From positions 1 through 6,712 of the forward strand of contig JBFLVN010000206.1 of assembly GCA_040758475.1 (NCBI GenBank): a stretch of 6,712 nt of DNA. Direction: 5' to 3'. A model generated the notes under the pieces. The model did no database searches. It saw only the letters and a program-made list of their open reading frames with translations, and was not told the DNA's origin. Of this stretch, positions 5,444 through 6,712 are shown in pieces (the first letter of the stretch is position 1; every line of letters starts with the position of its first letter). A program made the position numbers and the translations under genes. This stretch comes from JBFLVN01 sp040758475 (lineage in GTDB: Bacteria > JAGRBM01).

Positions 5444-6502
5444 ATGCGGCGCAGGAAAACACAGCGCCTCCAAACGGTTCCACGGGATTGCTTCCAAGGA
5501 ACTGCTCTCCTCGTTCTCTTTTGGCTAATCGCCGGGGCCGTATTTTCTTTCCTTGGAACCCCCCGTCTTTTCGCTCAGGCGTCTACGAATAAGCCAGGCG
5601 CCGCCCAAAATCCTCCCGAAGACGATTCCCCCGCGCAAGACGGCGGCTCGGTAGGCAGTCTTCCGGAGTGGCTCATCAGCCGCAGTCCCGTACCCAAGGG
5701 CCCACACCTTCCGCCGGGCTGGGATTTTTTCCCGGTAGGCACCTTCTTTCTCCCGCCGCTCGCCGATCTTCGGGAACCCCGGATGGAACTCTCCCTCCTG
5801 CGCATGGACTTGCCGGACGAAACACGGCTAGACGGCCTGGCCTTCATCGGCGATACGTTCGGGTTCCTTGAATACGCCTGGGCGGAGCGGGGGCCCGGGG
5901 ATTCGGACGGTTTTCAGATAGGAGCGCAAGCGCTCGCCAATCCCCAGGTGGGGTTTTCGGATGACCTGCGGGGCGATTTGATCAACGTGGACTTTGTCCT
6001 GGGGCCGGCCTTCTCCCTGCGGCAGGGAAATTTCTCGGCCCGCGCCCGCTTCTATCATCAAAGTTCCCACCTGGGGGACGAATTCGTCGAAGAGCGCCCG
6101 CTCGTCCAGCGCGTGAACCTGAGTTTCGAAGCCTTGGAGGGGCTCGTCAGTTACGCCTACGGCCCCTGGCGCGCCTACGGGGGCGGGGCCTACAAGGTCC
6201 ACATCGATCCCAACGGTTTGAAGCGCGGCGAGCTTCACTTCGGCGTCGAATGCCGCACCCGGTGGCGCGTTCTCGTCATCGGCCGCTTCGTCTTCGCCTA
6301 CGACGTCCATTTTTTCGAGCTTCACGATTGGGGGCCGGACCAGGCCGTCGTGGCGGGGCTCGAACTGCGGAAAAGCGACCCGCTCCGCCGGAACGTGAAG
6401 ATCCTCCTTGAATACTACCGGGGCCACGGCCCCTTCGGGCAGCTTTTCCTGGAGGAAAAGGCTTTTTCCTTTTTCGGCCTGGGCCTGCGGTTTTCGTACT
6501 GA
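5444..6502 (+). CDS. DUF1207 family outer-membrane protein
   Basis: A 352-residue protein assigned to the DUF1207 family from its pattern. An N-terminal signal sequence (hydrophobic about 20-37) ends in LFAQA, with a likely signal peptidase I cut after Ala46. A Pro-rich linker (50-72) follows. The conserved part starts near GWDFFPVGTFFLPPLADLREPR (92-113, interrupted here only by wording) and includes GDTFGFLEY (136-144), the hallmark RFYHQSSHLGDEF (202-214), VNLSFEALEGLVSY (224-237) and an YGGG turn. Alternating aromatic and polar strands and the terminal RFSY fit an outer-membrane beta-barrel. Family function is unknown. The start has GGGGAAAAG just upstream and yields a proper signal peptide. 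It is divergent from the portal gene and is followed after 43 bases by a lipoprotein gene in the same direction, so the two may be co-transcribed. Its base composition is higher in G+C than the TPR genes at the left of the window. Confidence 0.85.
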   Translation: MRRRKTQRLQTVPRDCFQGTALLVLFWLIAGAVFSFLGTPRLFAQASTNKPGAAQNPPEDDSPAQDGGSVGSLPEWLISRSPVPKGPHLPPGWDFFPVGTFFLPPLADLREPRMELSLLRMDLPDETRLDGLAFIGDTFGFLEYAWAERGPGDSDGFQIGAQALANPQVGFSDDLRGDLINVDFVLGPAFSLRQGNFSARARFYHQSSHLGDEFVEERPLVQRVNLSFEALEGLVSYAYGPWRAYGGGAYKVHIDPNGLKRGELHFGVECRTRWRVLVIGRFVFAYDVHFFELHDWGPDQAVVAGLELRKSDPLRRNVKILLEYYRGHGPFGQLFLEEKAFSFFGLGLRFSY

Positions 6503-6545
6503 TCGCCCCGGCGGCTAGAATCGCTTTCCCAGGGGGACGGACGCC

Positions 6546-6712
6546 ATGCGGTATTATTATTCCCTCATCCTCTTATTATTTTTCGGCGCGGCGGGTTGCG
6601 CGCCGGTCAAGCAGTACGAAGCGGTCCAGCAGGCCAAGGACGTGCCCCTCGAAGCGCGGATCGGCGCCGTGATCCTCCACGTGGACAAGACCGAGGACGA
6701 ACGGGGCCTCTT
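6546..6712 (+). CDS. Lipoprotein, 5' part only (runs off window)
   Basis: Fifty-five complete codons are present. The protein starts MRYYYSLILLLFFGAAGC, a short signal with lipobox AAGC (15-18), so Cys18 should be lipidated; Ala19 at +2 fits the outer membrane. The mature part begins APVKQYEAVQQAKDVPLEAR and no domain is recognisable in what is visible. AGGGGG (6531-6536) lies nine bases before the ATG, a good ribosome binding site. It follows the DUF1207 gene by 43 bases on the same strand with no clear terminator between, so it probably belongs to the same transcript and the same cell-envelope context. Confidence 0.85.
   Translation, partial: MRYYYSLILLLFFGAAGCAPVKQYEAVQQAKDVPLEARIGAVILHVDKTEDERGL

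Noticed and set aside
5828..6427. Minus-strand open frame (199 codons) opposite the DUF1207 gene
   Set aside because: Antisense shadow: it has no motif, while the plus-strand frame has a signal peptide and the DUF1207 hallmark RFYHQSSHLGDEF.

Overview
The window reads as a piece of a Gram-negative bacterial chromosome, moderately to highly G+C-rich. The Gram-negative call rests on two lipobox proteins, a protein with a cleavable signal peptide, and a predicted outer-membrane protein of the DUF1207 family. The phylum cannot be fixed from the sequence. DUF1207 proteins occur in scattered phyla such as Nitrospirota, Planctomycetota, Spirochaetota and some Proteobacteria, so this is only a hint.

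Layout. A divergent intergenic region (5183-5443) splits the window. To its right, on the + strand, are a complete DUF1207 outer-membrane protein gene (5444-6502) and, 43 bases later, the start of a lipoprotein gene that runs off the window. To its left, five genes all read on the - strand. In transcription order they are: a full-length P22-type phage portal protein (5182-3056), a small cysteine-containing protein (3015-2596), a TPR lipoprotein whose start overlaps the previous stop as ATGA (2599-1766), a second small protein (1689-1096), and a second exported TPR protein that leaves the window at base 1. A good sigma70-type promoter (TTGACT-N17-GATAAT, - strand, 5342-5370) lies about 150 bases upstream of the portal start.

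Main observations. The two small proteins are paralogues. They share an ungapped 47-residue domain with 32 identical positions and the core WDGxDEDWxFVN, which I do not recognise as a named family. Each is followed by an exported TPR protein, so the block looks like a repeated two-gene unit (small domain protein plus exported TPR partner) directly behind a phage portal gene. No terminase, capsid or scaffold gene is next to the portal. Upstream of it is a host-type outer-membrane gene in the opposite direction. The region may be a phage-derived remnant or a domesticated portal in a non-phage operon. Any functional link between portal, small proteins and TPR proteins is inferred from position only.

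No RNA gene, insertion sequence, CRISPR array, attachment site or convincing terminator was seen.
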